A program made the translations under genes and the position numbers. From positions 124,001 through 188,000 of the forward strand of contig CAVPDC010000001.1 in assembly GCA_963702595.1 (NCBI GenBank): a DNA stretch of 64,000 nt, given 5' to 3'. Below the pieces are notes generated by a model. It saw only the letters and a program-made list of their open reading frames with translations, did not search any database and was not told where the DNA came from. Shown piece by piece: positions 55,664-64,000 of this stretch; position 1 is the first letter of the stretch, and each line of letters opens with the position of its first letter. Origin of the DNA: JALORV01 sp963702595. Its GTDB lineage: Bacteria; Pseudomonadota; Gammaproteobacteria; Burkholderiales; Burkholderiaceae_F.

Positions 55664-58289
55664 ATGAACATGGACGTGACTTCAGGGATCAAGGCGAGAT
55701 TTGCCAACGCCTTGTGTGGTTCCCTTGTCGTAATGGCAGCAATCTCGCTAACAGCGTGCGGTGGCGGAGGCGACGCCTCTACATCCGCCGCAAGCGGCGC
55801 GCCTGGCGCGTCGGGGGCGCCAACCACGGCGATCTCCGCGACGCCGACCGCTATGTCGCCGGCGACAGGCATGGCACCCCTCGAAGTCACATTCATGGCG
55901 ATGGAGCCCAAGGGCAACATCGCAAGCTTTCGAATGGGACTTCAAGGACAACAGCCCGGTCAAAGCGGGCCAGTCCGTTCAACATACGTTCGTCGAGCCC
56001 GGTAGCTACACGGTCACGCTGACGGTGAAAGACGCGGCCGGTAACTTCAATCGCGGCTCTGTCATGGTGAGTGTCGCCGAAGGCGGCACCTGCAACATCG
56101 TCCCGGCGCAGTTCTCCAGCATCGTCTGGCCGGCGATGAGCTCCGGCGCAAGCTCCTGCCTGACCTGCCACGCCACGGGCCTGCCCGCCGGCGGCACGAA
56201 CCTGGTGTTCGTGCGCGGCGGAACCGAGCTGCAGAACTACAACGTGCTGCGCAACTACGCACGCGCCTCGAGCGACACGCTGCTGTCGAAGGTCATCGGT
56301 GGCATGAACCACACCGGCGGCAAGCCCTTCGTCGATGCCAACTCCACGCCGTACAAGGCGATGACCGAACTCGTGCCTGAAATGAAGCAGGCCTGCACGA
56401 CGACGAGCGCTCCGGTGGCGGCCCAGTTCTGGAACGGCGTCAGCTTCGCCGACGACCAGACGGTGCTGGCCAAGGCGGCGATCCTGTTCGCGGGCCGCAA
56501 CCCGACCGCGGCCGAGTCCAAGGCCGTGGCCGACGGCGGCGCGCCGATGCTGCGCACGACGATCCGCGGCTTCATGACCGGCCCGGCATTCGAGGCCTTC
56601 CTGAACGAAGCCGGCGACAGCTGGTTCCTGACGCGCGGTGTCACGGTGTTCGGCAACAACATGGGTCTGAACGCGACCGACCTTCCTGCCGCGGCCGCCG
56701 TCATCAACAACACCGCCCTTCCTGCTGGCGTGCGCAACCGCTTCCAGCAAGCGATGATGAACGAGCCTGTCTCGCTGATGAAGTACATCGTCAATACCGA
56801 CAAGCCCTGGACCGACATGGTTGCCGGCAAGTACACGGTCGTGAACGGTCTGCAGGCGCAGTACCTCGGGGCCCGGGTCACGGGCACGTTCACCGACCCG
56901 ACCAATGCCCCGGCGAGCGACACCGAGTTCCTGCCGGCGGTGCTGCCGAACGGGCGCCTGCCGGGCGACCGTGAGCACGCCGGTGTGGTCTCGACGCACG
57001 CCTGGCTGCAGCGCTTCCCGACGACGCCGACCAATCGCAACCGTCATCGCGTCTACATCCTGTCCAAGCAGTTCCTGGCCACCGATGTCGCGGCCCTGGC
57101 GATGCGTCCGATCGACGATGGTGGCAACTTCAAGATCCCGACGATGGAGAACGCCGCCTGCGCCGCGTGCCATACGGTCATCGATCCCATCGCCGCGAGC
57201 TGGCAGAACTGGCAGGAGAACAACCGCTACCTGCCGTTCCGCACCGCCGCGGGCAAGGACTATGCACTGCCGGCCACCTATCGGAACAACAACTATCCGA
57301 AGGACAAGGACGGCAAGGCCTACTACGTTGACGGTGACAACTGGTTCCGCGACCAGCACGCACCGGGCTACGGCAGCACGCCGATGCCGGGCGGCGTGAC
57401 GGGCAACAACACCGCGCTGCAGTGGCTGGGCTCGCAGGTGGCGGCTGACGCACGCTTCGCCAAGGGTGCGGTGCACTTCTGGTACCAGGCTGTCTTCAAT
57501 CGCGAACCGCTGAAGGCGCCGACCGACCAGGCCGCTCCGGGCTACGTCAACCACCTGGCCGCCTACAACGCGCAGGTCGAGGAGTTCAAGGCGATCGCCG
57601 CGCGTTTCGCGACCAACCGCGGCAACGGTGCGTTCAATGTCAAGGACCTGCTGGTCGATCTCGTGACCAGCCAGTGGTTCAAGGCACAGAAGGCGACAGG
57701 GGTGAACACCGCACGCGCGCTTGAACTGGCCGACGTGGGCAGCCAGGCGATGCTGAACCCGGCTGCGCTGAACCGCAAGCTGCTGAGCGTGACCGGCGTG
57801 GCCTGGAACCAGTTCGCCAACCCGTACGCGGGCCAGGCGCTGAACTACGGCAACTTCGACGGCGGCCTCAACCGCATGGTGCGTGCCAACGAGTACACGA
57901 TGGTCCAGACGATGATCGCCGACCGCATGATGTCCGAGCTGTCGTGCAACATCGTGATGACGGACTTCAACAAGCCTGTAGCCAACCGCCTGCTGTTTGC
58001 CGGTGTCACGCTCGCCAACACGCCGGCCGCGGCCGACGGCGATGCGGCGATCCAGCAGACGGCCAAGAACCTGCACAAGGCACTGTGGAAGGAAGACGTC
58101 CCGGTGACCGATGCCGAGGTTCAGCGCACGGTGGGTCTGTTCAAGGCGGTCTGGGCCGATCGCGCAGCAGCGCCGACGCGTCCGACGAACTGCTCATACA
58201 ACAACACCAACGACCCGAACTACACGGGCCGCTCGTGGGCTGCCGTTATCGCCTACATGATCGGCGACTCGAAGTTCCTGTTCGAATAA
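55664..58289 (+). CDS. PKD-domain lipoprotein with two c-type haem motifs (DUF1588/1592-like), +1 frameshift
   Basis: About 874 residues when one T of TTT 55928-55930 is removed. Lipobox SLTAC near residue 32, one PKD domain (~60-130, ending SYTVTLTVKDAAGNFNRG), CLTCH (~166) and CAACHTVIDPIA (~500): the second resembles the C-terminal cytochrome motif of DUF1588/DUF1592 proteins. RAGVV/HAWLQRFPTTPTNR text fits the same group. Outer-membrane or periplasmic electron-transfer or catabolic protein. Followed 33 bases later by a DUF1501 protein, the usual partner. Confidence 0.8.
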
Positions 58290-58322
58290 CCGCGCATCGC
58301 CAAGAAGAGAAGGAGCATTCAA

Positions 58323-59577
58323 ATGATCGACCGTAGAGACTTCTTGAAGATCGCCGGCGCGGTGATCCCGAGCTGGGGCCTGATCCCGATCGCCAGCGCC
58401 CAGTCGTCGCTGTACGCCGGCAAGGTCCTCATCAACGTGCACGCGAGCGGCGGCATCGATGCCAGCTCGTGGGCGGACCCGCGCGAGACCGACGCCACGA
58501 TGAACAACTACGCGGCGGCGCGCACGCCAGCGGTGGTGGCCGGGCAACATCCGCGCGGCGCCGATGGGCAGCAACGCCGTCTTCTTCCAGCGATACTTCC
58601 AGAACATGCTGGTGCTGAACGGCGTCAACAGCGAGACCAACAGCCACGACGACGGCACACGGGCCCACGCCACCGGCATGCTGGCGATGAACTACCCGAA
58701 CCTGTCGGAGCTGTTTGCTTCGGTGCACGGCAAGAACCTGCCGATGCCGTGGCTCAACGCTGGCGGCATGAGCACCAGTGTCGGGCTGGCGCCGGCGGCG
58801 CCGATGCCGGACGGCAATTCGTTCCGCACGCTGCTTTCGCCGAACTCGGCGTCGGCAACGAACGACTTCATGAAGGCGGGCGATGTCCAGAAGGTCCTGG
58901 CGGCTCGTACCGAGCGCGTCAAGGCGCAGGCGGCGAGCAACCTGGTTCCGCGTGCGCAGCTGGTCAACGCGCAGTTCGACTCGGCGTCGAATTCGCGGGC
59001 ACTGCTGGCGCGGGTGTCGGACTTCCTGCCGGCCACGTTCGACAACGCGGCGCACGTCGGTCTGGTCGCCGCTCAGGCGGGGATCACCTCGACGCTGCAG
59101 TTCTCCAGCGGTGGCTTCGACGGGCACGGTCAGCTGGCCAATAGCTACGCGCAGTCGTTGCCGCGCCTGACCGACTTGGTGGATTACATCATCACCAAGG
59201 CCGGGACGATGGGCATCGCAAACCGCATCTTCATCCGGATCTACTCCGAGTTCGGCCGCACGCCTCTCAACAACGGCAACGGCAAGGACCACTGGTCCGT
59301 CGGTACGCAGATCCTGATGGAGGCGACGCCGCCGGCCTGGGGTAATCGCGTGTTCGGGGCCAGCGGCCCGAGGCATCAACAGGTGAAGGTCGATCCGGCC
59401 ACCGGGGCGGTCGATCCGGTCAACGGCAAGGTCATGGCGCCGCGTCACGTTCATGCGGCAATGCGCAAGTACCTCGGCATCCAGACTTCGGACCCGAAGT
59501 TCCAGCTCAATGTGCCAGCGTCCGAGAACTTCGACATCTTCAACCCGACCGCGAAGACGGGTTACCCGAACCTGTAG
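58323..59577 (+). CDS. DUF1501 (TAT-exported) protein, +1 frameshift
   Basis: About 417 residues. Twin-arginine-like start MIDRRDFLKIAGAVIPSWG, then the DUF1501 sulfatase-like fold: VLINVHASGGIDASSW, MLVLNGVNSETNSHDDG, SSGGFDGHGQLANSY and IYSEFGRTPLNNGNGKDHW. Frame breaks at GGG 58542-58544; one G removed joins AGNIRAAPMGSN. Such proteins pair with DUF1800 or DUF1588/1592 cytochrome lipoproteins, as here. Exact role unknown. Confidence 0.82.
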
Positions 59578-59672
59578 TCGCATTCCCGGCGCGCGCGGTG
59601 CGCGCCGGTCTCCTGCGGGCGCCTGGTCTACCATGCGCCCGCTTTCATTTGCAGCGCTCGGATCGACAACAA

Positions 59673-60368
59673 ATGGACAAACCTGCCCGCTCCCGCCTGC
59701 CGCTCGTCCGCTCGCGCGTGGTCGTGGCGATGCCGATGCTCTTTGTGATGGCGCTCGCTTCGCCAGCCGGCACGGCCGCCGAGTTGCGTGGCTTTGCCAG
59801 CCTCGGCCTCAACGGACTGATCCTGTTCCAACCGTGTGACGGCAGGAAGCTGTCGCCGCGCACCCTCAAGATCGAAGATGCCACGCCCGACGCTGCTCTG
59901 ACCGCCGGCATCGACGACGTGCGCAAGATCATGCTGGAGTCGGGGCGTCCGCTCTATGTGGAGTTGCGCGGCGACGTGGCCGGCCTGGTCGCGACCGCGC
60001 GGCAATTTCAACGTGCTCTGGGCACCGTCGCCAACTGTGACAGTGCGCCAACGGACATCGCGGCGGGAACCCGCCTCGTGGCCTCCGGTGAAGATCCGTC
60101 CTGGCGCTTCGTGCTGACCTCAGGCGGAGGTCAACTCGTGCGGCCGGGGCAGAAGCCGGTGCGATTCCCGGCGGCGGCCTTCGCTGCGCTGGCGAAGCCT
60201 TCCCCGACACGGGTGGTCGATGCATGGTCGCCGCTGGACGGTGGCTCGATCCGGATCGAGCTGACCGAAGAGTTGTGCAGCGACGGTCGCTCCGAGTCGG
60301 CCTTCGGCGCCCGGGCGACGCTGCGCTACGGCAGCACCAGCTACGAAGGTTGTGCCGCTCGCTTCTAG
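59673..60368 (+). CDS. Exported protein, COG3650-like
   Basis: 231 residues with a signal peptide (VVVAMPMLFVMALASPAGTAA) and a C-terminal block ELCSDGRSESAFGARATLRYG, SYEGCAARF that matches the META-like COG3650 domain, probably disulfide-bonded. Residues 30-140 are unclassified. Envelope protein, function unknown. The in-frame extension to 59598 is not supported. Confidence 0.75.
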   Translation: MDKPARSRLPLVRSRVVVAMPMLFVMALASPAGTAAELRGFASLGLNGLILFQPCDGRKLSPRTLKIEDATPDAALTAGIDDVRKIMLESGRPLYVELRGDVAGLVATARQFQRALGTVANCDSAPTDIAAGTRLVASGEDPSWRFVLTSGGGQLVRPGQKPVRFPAAAFAALAKPSPTRVVDAWSPLDGGSIRIELTEELCSDGRSESAFGARATLRYGSTSYEGCAARF

Positions 60369-60539
60369 GAGCGACTCCCGGGTGCGCCTGCAGCGCGGCG
60401 CGGGCCGCGTGGCCTGACGTTTGCCCATCCTTGCAGGGCCGGCCGCCGCGTGCCATCGTCGGGCTGCAGCCGCCGTGCTGTCCTGGCGCGCCGCCCAAGA
60501 GCGCGCAGGCTTGGCCACCAATGCCAGAGGAGACCCCTG

Positions 60540-61481
60540 ATGGAGCGCCTGCTTGCCCTGCTGTTGTTGCCGATCGCGTGGGCCGTATCGGCCCAGCCGT
60601 GTCCGGACAAGAACATCATGTACTGGCAGGCGTTTCCTCCGGGCGGCGAGACCGACATCTCGGGACGCCATCAGCAGGTGGTACTGAAGAAGAAGTGCCC
60701 CGCGATCGACATGATCATCCAGTACAAGCCGGGCGCCGGCGGCGGCCTGATGTGGGCGCAGATCAACCAGCTGCCAGGCGACGGCCTGAACATCGTCGGC
60801 ATCAACCTGCCCCACATGGTGTTCCAGCCGCTCGAGGGGCAGGTGCAGTACAAGACCGAAGACATCGTCCCCGTCTACTGGTATCACTACACGCCGGATG
60901 CGCTGGTGGTGCTCGAGTCGAGCCCGATCAAGACCTTCCAGGATTTCATCAAGGTCGCCAAGGCCGATCCGGGCAAGCTGAGCCTGGGCGGCTCCGGCCT
61001 CAACTCGGCCAACCACGCGGCGAACGAGCGCATGAATGCCGCGTTCGGCGTGAAGACGACCTACATCCCGTTCAAGGGCACCGGCGACATGACGACCTCG
61101 GTCCTCGGCGGACATGTCGACGGCGCGATGACCTACACGGCGTTCGCGGTCAACAACAAGGGCAAGGTCCGTGCGCTGGCGGTGGCGATGGACAAGCGCC
61201 ACCCCTTGCTGCCCGAAACGCCGACGTTCAAGGAACTCGGGGTCGACTGGGTGGACGGTGCCTACCGCGGCATTGCGATGCCGAAGTCGAGCACGCCGGA
61301 ACAGCGCAAGCGGATGTCCGACCTGTGGGCGGTGCTCAACAACGACACCGAGATGAAGGAGCTTGCCGCGAAGAGCGGATTCGAGCTGATCAACGTCGGC
61401 GTCGAAGGCATGGACAAGTTCATGGCGGAGAAGATCCGCGTGTACACCGGCGCTGCCAAGCAGATGGGAATTGGCAAGTAG
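60540..61481 (+). CDS. TctC/Bug-like periplasmic solute-binding protein
   Basis: 313 residues from ATG 60540 with AGAGGAG upstream. Signal peptide (LLALLLLPIAWAVSAQ) and receptor fold with FPPGGETDISGR, KPGAGGGLMWAQINQLPGDG and VPYKGTGDMTTSVLGG-like text. Only distantly similar to the receptor at 4929. No membrane components nearby. Two hundred bases later comes another universal stress gene. Confidence 0.85.
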   Translation: MERLLALLLLPIAWAVSAQPCPDKNIMYWQAFPPGGETDISGRHQQVVLKKKCPAIDMIIQYKPGAGGGLMWAQINQLPGDGLNIVGINLPHMVFQPLEGQVQYKTEDIVPVYWYHYTPDALVVLESSPIKTFQDFIKVAKADPGKLSLGGSGLNSANHAANERMNAAFGVKTTYIPFKGTGDMTTSVLGGHVDGAMTYTAFAVNNKGKVRALAVAMDKRHPLLPETPTFKELGVDWVDGAYRGIAMPKSSTPEQRKRMSDLWAVLNNDTEMKELAAKSGFELINVGVEGMDKFMAEKIRVYTGAAKQMGIGK

Positions 61482-61536
61482 AGTGTGGGGGTCGGGGTTC
61501 CCGCAGCACATCGGGCGCCCCGGCCCACACAAATGG

Positions 61537-61572
61537 GCCGAAATTCAGACCGAATCTCAGGCCGAATCTCAG
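61537..61572 (+). repeat. Three 12-base tandem repeats
   Basis: GCCGAAATTCAG, ACCGAATCTCAG and GCCGAATCTCAG lie head to tail about 110 bases before the universal stress gene at 61682. They could be operator sites or slipped-strand repeats in the leader. Confidence 0.5.
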
Positions 61573-61681
61573 GCGGAGACGTGGACCGACGGTCACGCCG
61601 AGCCCCTCGTCTTTACATCGCCGGCAGGGCGGACTAAGGTCATCGCGCCGAAGTGAAGCCGCGCAGGCGGCGGAGGACACC

Positions 61682-62119
61682 ATGTATCAGCGCATCCTGT
61701 TGGCCTACGACGGCTCGGGATCCGGGCAGAAGGCCTTGCTGGACTGCCACGACATCGCCCAGTGGAGCCAGGCCGAGCTGCACCTGGTCGCGGTGATGCC
61801 CAACCCCGCGGCATTCATCGCTGTTGATGGCGGCGTCTACGACGCCGGCCGTGACGAGATCGAGCGCAAGAAGTACAACGCCATCCTCGAAGATGGGCTC
61901 GAAAGGCTAAAGCAATCCGGCCACTCTGCGCTCGGCGAGGTCCTGGTTGGCGATTCGGTCTACGAGATCACCGAATGCGCGCGCAAGATCGATGCCGATC
62001 TCATCGTCGTCGGCCACAAGCATCTCGAAGGTTGGGCCGCGCGCTGGTGGCGAGGTTCCACTTCTGCCTCGCTGATCGAGCATGCGCACTGCAACGTGCT
62101 CGTCGTGATCACCCACTGA
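61682..62119 (+). CDS. Universal stress protein, single domain
   Basis: 145 residues: MYQRILLAYDGSGSGQKALL start and ADLIVVGHKHLEGWAARWWRGSTSASLI in place of the usual ATP loop, so the G-x2-G-x9-G(S/T) signature is partly changed (GHKHLEGW.., then GSTS); nucleotide binding is uncertain. A GCGGAGGA site precedes the ATG. Second universal stress gene next to a TctC receptor. Confidence 0.88.
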   Translation: MYQRILLAYDGSGSGQKALLDCHDIAQWSQAELHLVAVMPNPAAFIAVDGGVYDAGRDEIERKKYNAILEDGLERLKQSGHSALGEVLVGDSVYEITECARKIDADLIVVGHKHLEGWAARWWRGSTSASLIEHAHCNVLVVITH

Positions 62120-62128
62120 ACCTGAGCC

Positions 62129-62180
62129 AGCGCCGCCTTGCTGCGCGGCGCTCGGAGCGGACCGCGCGCCGGGCGCGCGG
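62129..62180. terminator. Two strong GC hairpins between convergent genes
   Basis: AGCGCCGC-CTTGCTGC-GCGGCGCT at 62129-62152 and CCGCGCGC-CGG-GCGCGCGG at 62162-62180, just after the universal stress gene and before the stop of the convergent META gene. Probable two-way termination or mRNA end protection. Confidence 0.6.
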
Positions 62181-62189
62181 CCGAACGCC

Positions 62190-63650
62190 TCAACGCAGCG
62201 CGCGCGCTTCGAAGCGGGCGAGCATCGTGCCCGCTGCGTCGAAGAGTTCGAGGTGCTGGCCGAGGACCTTCCACGCCCGGACCTGCGGCAGCGTCTCGAG
62301 ATATTCCTTTTCGGTGTCCATGCCTGCCACGCAGGCCATCATCGAACCCGCCAGCGCGCCAAAGCGGAGAGTATTGCCGTTTAGCTCGTAGCTGCCCGTG
62401 AAACGGTTGCAGCCGCCCGACCCCGTCGCGCGCTGGTGCATACCGGCCGACTGCAGTATCAGGCTGGGCTCGCGCTGGTTCGCGGCGACAAGCACCGGCT
62501 TGCCATTGAGCGCAGTCAGTTTCCAGTACATGTTGACCAGTTCGGCAGTGGCGAATCGCACGCCACAGGTCTCGCCCGGCCACACTCCGATGAAGCGCTG
62601 GACGACCAGCGTCGGCTGCGCCTTGCCCTCCACTTTTGGCAATTGCCTGACCTCGCCTTCGACGCTCACCAGCAATTCATCGTTGGTCTCGCGTCTTGCC
62701 TTTTCGAATTCGCGCTCGAGTGTCGCGTTCGCTTCCGACGGGGCGACGGGCCAGCGCTGCTGCGTCAGGCACTCGGTGAAAACGCCCGCATTGCCTTCGC
62801 GGCGATACATGCCGCGCATCGTGAGGCGAGGCTCCATGGGCTCGAACTGCGGCTGGCGCGCCAGCGCGTAGTTCAGCTTCGATTCGATGTCGCGCCCGTC
62901 CTGACCCAGCATTCGCAGCGTGTTCGCATCGACGATGCGGAACCGTAGCGGCGCTTGGCGCCCGCCTTGCAGCACCAGCGTGCTGCGGTCACTCGACGCC
63001 GCCCACGCGCCGATGTCATAGGCCGGCACTGAGCTGCGGCCCTCATAGAACGTGCTGAGGAAGAACGTGCCGTCGAGAAAGAGATTTAGCCAGTAGCGCA
63101 GCGCGGCGCAGTCGGCACAGGGCAGATCGCCTCTGAACGTGGCGGGCAGCGCCCCCAGGGGCGATCCCTGAGATGCGCCCACCAGGCCAGGCCGCGGGGC
63201 GCCGGCCGCACGCAGCAGGACCGCTACTTCGCGACCGTGCCCGTACGTCAGCACGGGGTAGGCGCGATCGGTCGTCAGCGCGAGCTTGCCGTCGATGGTG
63301 ATCGTCGCGCGCACCACGTACCGCCGACGCGCGTCGACCTTGTTCGGATCGACCTCGATCGTGAACGCGATCGGTGGACTGCCTGGGTTCTCGATCCGTG
63401 TCGAGCCGATCACCTCCGCGGCTGCGCCGAGTCGTGAATTGTCTTCGATGCGTGCCTCGAAGACCGCTGTGGAAGGCAGCGCGTGTTGAAGGAAGGCGGC
63501 CGTGCCTGTGACCGGGTCGGCGTGGCCAGCCGTCGGCAGTGTGGCAAGCGCCAGAGCCAGCGTGAAAAGACGGAGGCAAAGTCTCAAGCGGTCGATCCCG
63601 TGGACGCAGGGCCGCCGTGCGGCGCCTGGTCTGCGTCGGGAGGCGGTCAC
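62190..63650 (-). CDS. Exported three-domain protein: YbaY-like, NlpE-like and META/HslJ-like
   Basis: 486 residues. Signal sequence (LFTLALALATLPTAGHA), a YbaY/pilotin-like beta domain (AVFEARIEDNSRLGAAAEVIG and ITIDGKLALTTDRAYPVLT, ~50-145), an NlpE-like domain with CADC (LPCADCAALRYWLNLFLDGTF, ~175-275), and a C-terminal META domain (WKLTALNGKPV, GGCNRFTGSYELNG, ~385-480). NlpE senses copper and surface contact in the Cpx pathway; here the three envelope-stress-type domains are fused in one soluble protein. ATG 63650 is the open-frame start; a later Met is possible. Confidence 0.82.
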   Translation of the reverse strand: MTASRRRPGAARRPCVHGIDRLRLCLRLFTLALALATLPTAGHADPVTGTAAFLQHALPSTAVFEARIEDNSRLGAAAEVIGSTRIENPGSPPIAFTIEVDPNKVDARRRYVVRATITIDGKLALTTDRAYPVLTYGHGREVAVLLRAAGAPRPGLVGASQGSPLGALPATFRGDLPCADCAALRYWLNLFLDGTFFLSTFYEGRSSVPAYDIGAWAASSDRSTLVLQGGRQAPLRFRIVDANTLRMLGQDGRDIESKLNYALARQPQFEPMEPRLTMRGMYRREGNAGVFTECLTQQRWPVAPSEANATLEREFEKARRETNDELLVSVEGEVRQLPKVEGKAQPTLVVQRFIGVWPGETCGVRFATAELVNMYWKLTALNGKPVLVAANQREPSLILQSAGMHQRATGSGGCNRFTGSYELNGNTLRFGALAGSMMACVAGMDTEKEYLETLPQVRAWKVLGQHLELFDAAGTMLARFEARALR

Positions 63651-63669
63651 GGAACTAGCAGGGTCGTTG

Positions 63670-64000
63670 TCACCCCAGGCAGAACACGTTCAACTTGTTG
63701 CCGTCGAGGTCGCGGAAGTAGCCGGCATAGAAGCCTTCGCCTCGAGGACCGGCGGGACCTTCATCCTTGCCGCCGAGTTCGAGCGCCTTTCGGTAGACGC
63801 GGTCGACCTTCTCCTTCGAATCGACGACGATCGCCACCATCACGCCATTGCCGACGGTGGCCGGGTTGCCATCGTACGGCGTCATGATGCCGAGTGCCGG
63901 TTTATCCATCGACACACCCCACGCGTAGCCGCGGCCGAAATCCATCAGGCGCTTGCCGCCGATGTCCGCAAGCAGCGCGTCGTAGAAAGTCGCGGCGCGC
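63670..64000 (-). CDS. VOC-family protein (partial, 5' end outside window)
   Basis: C-terminal ~109 residues of a glyoxalase-fold protein: AATFYDALLADIGGKRLMDFG at the window edge, then YAWGVSMDKPALGIMTPYDG and the end YFRDLDGNKLNVF. The N-terminus lies beyond base 64000, so the visible ATG at 63945 is internal. Downstream of it, 20 bases on, is the META gene on the same strand. Confidence 0.85.
   Translation of the reverse strand, partial: RAATFYDALLADIGGKRLMDFGRGYAWGVSMDKPALGIMTPYDGNPATVGNGVMVAIVVDSKEKVDRVYRKALELGGKDEGPAGPRGEGFYAGYFRDLDGNKLNVFCLG

Noticed and set aside
55893..58076. A 727-codon minus-strand open frame
   Set aside because: Antisense of the PKD lipoprotein; composition is rich in Arg, His and Val with no domain, typical shadow in high-GC DNA.
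61471..61656. A 61-codon frame with ESQAESQAE repeats
   Set aside because: The repeat comes from the 12-base tandem DNA repeat; no ribosome site and it starts inside the TctC gene.
60224..62119. A 631-codon frame ending in the universal stress gene
   Set aside because: Only the last 145 codons are protein-like; the rest overlaps the TctC receptor in another frame.

Overview
The window is 64 kb of high-GC bacterial chromosome. Gene content points to a betaproteobacterium, probably Burkholderiales: two Bug/TctC-type solute receptors, a DUF3297 protein, short HPF, MnmC, RsgA, EttA, a RhlE helicase, and a small lysine-rich protein behind a cold-shock gene. This placement is inferred from gene families only. 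I found no phage, insertion sequence, CRISPR array, tRNA or rRNA. It looks like ordinary core and accessory chromosome with several stress, redox and envelope modules.

Layout. 1-2.4 kb: minus-strand operon EamA exporter - MFS transporter - ChaC joined by ATGA overlaps. 2.6-4.8 kb: ahpC-ahpF peroxide operon. 4.9-6.8 kb: tandem universal stress protein (USP) coupled to a TctC receptor. 7-10.5 kb: TerB/DUF697-like protein, tcdA, a single-domain USP with a strong terminator, and two overlapping hemerythrins. 10.6-12.7 kb: DUF3297 and a Rieske oxygenase. 12.8-18 kb: P-type ATPase, ferric-reductase-like flavocytochrome, cytochrome c and a Spy/CpxP-like protein. 18.2-19 kb: a collapsed two-component system. 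19-22.2 kb: minus-strand envelope genes including the YpfJ protease. 22.5-28.2 kb: cytochrome c, epimerase, small kinase, ICMT-like methyltransferase and a large TIG/metzincin lipoprotein. 28.2-35.4 kb: GNAT, rhlE, GDT1-type transporter, LTA-synthase-like enzyme, ettA and a secreted isochorismatase-like protein. 35.4-42.6 kb: S8 protease, mnmC, EF-G-like GTPase, VOC protein and hpf. 42.9-49.6 kb: rsgA, cold-shock gene, AEC carrier, broken SnoaL gene, patatin and S9 peptidase. 49.6-55.4 kb: FAD dehydrogenase, transglutaminase-like protein, MFS and an orphan HExxH protein. 55.7-59.6 kb: haem/PKD lipoprotein plus DUF1501 protein. 59.6-64 kb: COG3650-like protein, TctC plus USP, a YbaY/NlpE/META protein and a truncated VOC gene.

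Recurring themes are peroxide and oxygen handling (AhpCF, hemerythrins, several c-type cytochromes), stress proteins next to TctC receptors at two separate places, and many exported proteins of unknown role.

The most striking global feature is that eleven loci, otherwise intact or recognisable, each read correctly only if one base (two in one gene) is removed. Every case is a +1 insertion, mostly inside short homopolymers, and I saw no single-base deletion. This looks more like an assembly or sequencing signature than gene decay, so the genes are described as if repaired and the break is located in each. Two loci look truly degraded: the two-component system near 18.6 kb (large internal deletion) and the SnoaL-like gene at 46 kb (in-frame stop).
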